A model generated the notes under the pieces. The model searched no databases. It was not told the origin of the DNA and saw only the letters and a program-made list of their open reading frames with translations. Positions 62,683-64,000 of a stretch of DNA of 64,000 nt are shown in pieces (position 1 is the first letter of the stretch; each line of letters opens with the position of its first letter). The translations under genes were made by a program, and so were the position numbers. Source of the stretch: Pirellulales bacterium (GTDB taxonomy: Bacteria; Planctomycetota; Planctomycetia; Pirellulales; PALSA-1355); NCBI GenBank assembly GCA_022844125.1, contig JALHMI010000001.1:248001-312000 (forward strand), read 5' to 3'.

Positions 62683-63996
62683 ATGTCGTCAAGGCTTCGC
62701 ATCTGGGCGAGTTTGCTGTTTGTGCTGGGACTGGCGGCCATCGCGCGCGGCGACGCCATGGAGCGGATGAAGCCCGAGAGGTTGCGGGCGACGCATGAAC
62801 GGATCGAAGCGCTAAAGAACCAGCGGCGGGCCGTGGCGCTGACCAGCGGTTACGACGACGTGCGAACGCTGTTTCACGTGCACTCGGCTTTCTCGCACGA
62901 CAGCCGAGGGACGATCGACGAGATTGTGGCCGCGGCGAAAGAAGCGGGCGTCCGCGTCGTAATGTTTAACGAACATCCGGCGCCACATTACGACTTTGTC
63001 ACCGATGGCCATCGCGGCCTGAAGGACGGCGTGCTGCTGATGCCGGGGGCCGAGTCGGGTGGGTTTCTGGCCTACCCGCGGACGAGCATCAAGGATCAGA
63101 AGACCGACTCGCCGCAGGCGTTTGCCGACCTGGTGCGTTCGACCGGCGGGCAGATCTTTCTGTGCCATCTGGAAGAGCGGATGGATTGGGACATCGCGGG
63201 GCTGACGGGCTCGGAGATTTACAACACGCACGCCGACTTCAAGAGCGAGCCCAAGTTTCTGGCTGCGATGCGCTCGCCGCTGACGCTGCTGATGCTGATG
63301 GGCGCCGTCAAACAGTATCCGCAGGAAGTGTTCGGCGCGCTGCTCGACTATCCGGCCGATTACCTGGCGCGGTACGACCAGCTTACGCAGAAGACACGGC
63401 TGACCGGCGTCTCGGCAAACGACGCCCACCATAACCAGGCTTACAAGGCGACGGTGCTGGAAGACGGCAAAGTCCAGCTCGAAGATGGCCTGGGCGAGAA
63501 AGTGGCACTGCTCGATCCGGAAAAGATCGGGCCGCTCAAGCTGCTGACCAATGGGCGCAAGGCGGGAGACGTTATTCTGGACCTGGACCTCGATCCTTAT
63601 GTGCGCAGCTTCCGGCATGTGAGCACCCATCTGCTGATGCCCACCGTCGATGAGGAAAATGTGTGGCAAGCGATCGATGCCGGCCGGGCGTATGTGGCGT
63701 TCGATTGGCTGGCCGATCCGACCGGTTTTGTGTACCAGGCCCAGGCTGGCGACAAAACCTGGCCGATTGGCAGCGAGTTGAAAGCGGAGGAGGGGCTGCG
63801 CCTGCGGGCGGAAGCGCCGCTCGAAGGTCGTTTCAAACTCATTCGCGATGGCGAAGTGGTGGCCGATGAACGTGGCGCGAGCCTGGATTTCGCCGTCGAT
63901 AAGCCCGGTGTCTACCGAGTGGAAGTCTGGCTGGAGATTGCGGGCGAAGACCGGCCGTGGATCCTGACGAACCCGATTTACGTCCGCGGCGCCTGA
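62683..63996 (+). CDS. Exported PHP-domain protein
   Basis: The ATG at 62683 follows GGGGGAGAG and begins a signal peptide (MSSRLRIWASLLFVLGLAAI); 437 aa. The PHP (polymerase and histidinol phosphatase) fold is indicated by LFHVHSAFSHDSRGTIDEIV (HxHS), GVRVVMFNEHPAP, LLMPGAESGG, IFLCHLEERMDWDIAGLTG, and GVSANDAHHNQ (final metal-ligand Asp-His). The C-terminal 130 residues form a beta-rich domain (IGSELKAEEGLRLRAEAPLE; VDKPGVYRVEVWLEIAGEDR), common in exported planctomycete PHP proteins. It is probably a periplasmic metal-dependent phosphoesterase. The stop is at 63994-63996 and the frame is complete. Confidence 0.88.
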   Translation: MSSRLRIWASLLFVLGLAAIARGDAMERMKPERLRATHERIEALKNQRRAVALTSGYDDVRTLFHVHSAFSHDSRGTIDEIVAAAKEAGVRVVMFNEHPAPHYDFVTDGHRGLKDGVLLMPGAESGGFLAYPRTSIKDQKTDSPQAFADLVRSTGGQIFLCHLEERMDWDIAGLTGSEIYNTHADFKSEPKFLAAMRSPLTLLMLMGAVKQYPQEVFGALLDYPADYLARYDQLTQKTRLTGVSANDAHHNQAYKATVLEDGKVQLEDGLGEKVALLDPEKIGPLKLLTNGRKAGDVILDLDLDPYVRSFRHVSTHLLMPTVDEENVWQAIDAGRAYVAFDWLADPTGFVYQAQAGDKTWPIGSELKAEEGLRLRAEAPLEGRFKLIRDGEVVADERGASLDFAVDKPGVYRVEVWLEIAGEDRPWILTNPIYVRGA

Positions 63997-64000
63997 TGGC

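Overview
The window looks like a chromosomal segment of a planctomycete, most likely of the Pirellulales. The evidence is a paired DUF1592/DUF1552 operon, very large secreted proteins with LEPR-XLL-type N-termini plus dockerin and Calx-beta domains, a cytochrome c/beta-propeller fusion, BNR_4 and PHP-type exported proteins, and high-GC DNA with short operons on both strands. No rRNA, tRNA, CRISPR array, insertion sequence or phage module was found.

Layout. 0.1-13.6 kb: mostly housekeeping and exported single genes, namely an STN-like Gly/Met-rich protein, mtnA, an EcsC-family protein, a decayed spermidine-synthase-like gene, an endonuclease/phosphatase coupled to a Dabb protein, a BNR_4 protein, a thioredoxin, a small lipoprotein, a penicillin-acylase-family hydrolase, a nitrilase-family amidohydrolase and a dihaem cytochrome/propeller protein. 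13.8-29.2 kb: two giant secreted proteins of 1540 and 3563 aa. Both carry dockerin pairs, the first also has cohesin-like and seven Calx-beta repeats, and the second carries a zincin motif. 29.9-32.3 kb: a three-gene bufferin-type RiPP operon (Tat-exported Cys-rich precursor, DUF692 oxidase, DUF2063 partner) with a terminator-like hairpin between precursor and enzymes. 32.7-36.3 kb: DUF1592-DUF1552 operon. 36.5-52.0 kb: class II photolyase, TIGR01777 epimerase, serC, a YhdT/sodium-solute symporter/MFS transport cluster, an HpnN-like RND exporter, a YHS-domain protein, an RNase Z-like hydrolase, HemW-like radical SAM protein, a DUF3754 protein and an exported methyltransferase.

52.4-58.1 kb is the accessory region and the most interesting part. 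After a sensor-less sigma-54 activator whose 3' end has expanded into a 23-bp tandem repeat, there is about 1.2 kb of repeat-rich non-coding DNA and then two toxin-immunity cassettes. A direct repeat of about 500 bp precedes and begins each cassette. It contains a structured leader with a terminator-like UUCG hairpin and U-tract, the ribosome binding site, and a nearly identical 94-residue N-terminal domain. After that domain the two toxins are unrelated: one ends in an LHH-type HNH nuclease-like domain, the other in an EAHH-type domain. Each is followed, with overlapping stop and start codons, by a different small putative immunity gene. The second toxin carries a one-base frameshift. I interpret this as a polymorphic-toxin locus in which a conserved 5' module is re-used with exchangeable toxin/immunity 3' modules. 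The leader and N-terminal module are not ones I recognise.

58.2-64.0 kb: carboxypeptidase-regulatory-like exported protein, DinB-like protein, small membrane protein, SixA-like phosphatase, RNase HII-like protein and an exported PHP-domain protein. All calls come from reading the sequence without database searches; start sites were chosen from Shine-Dalgarno matches and signal-peptide position.
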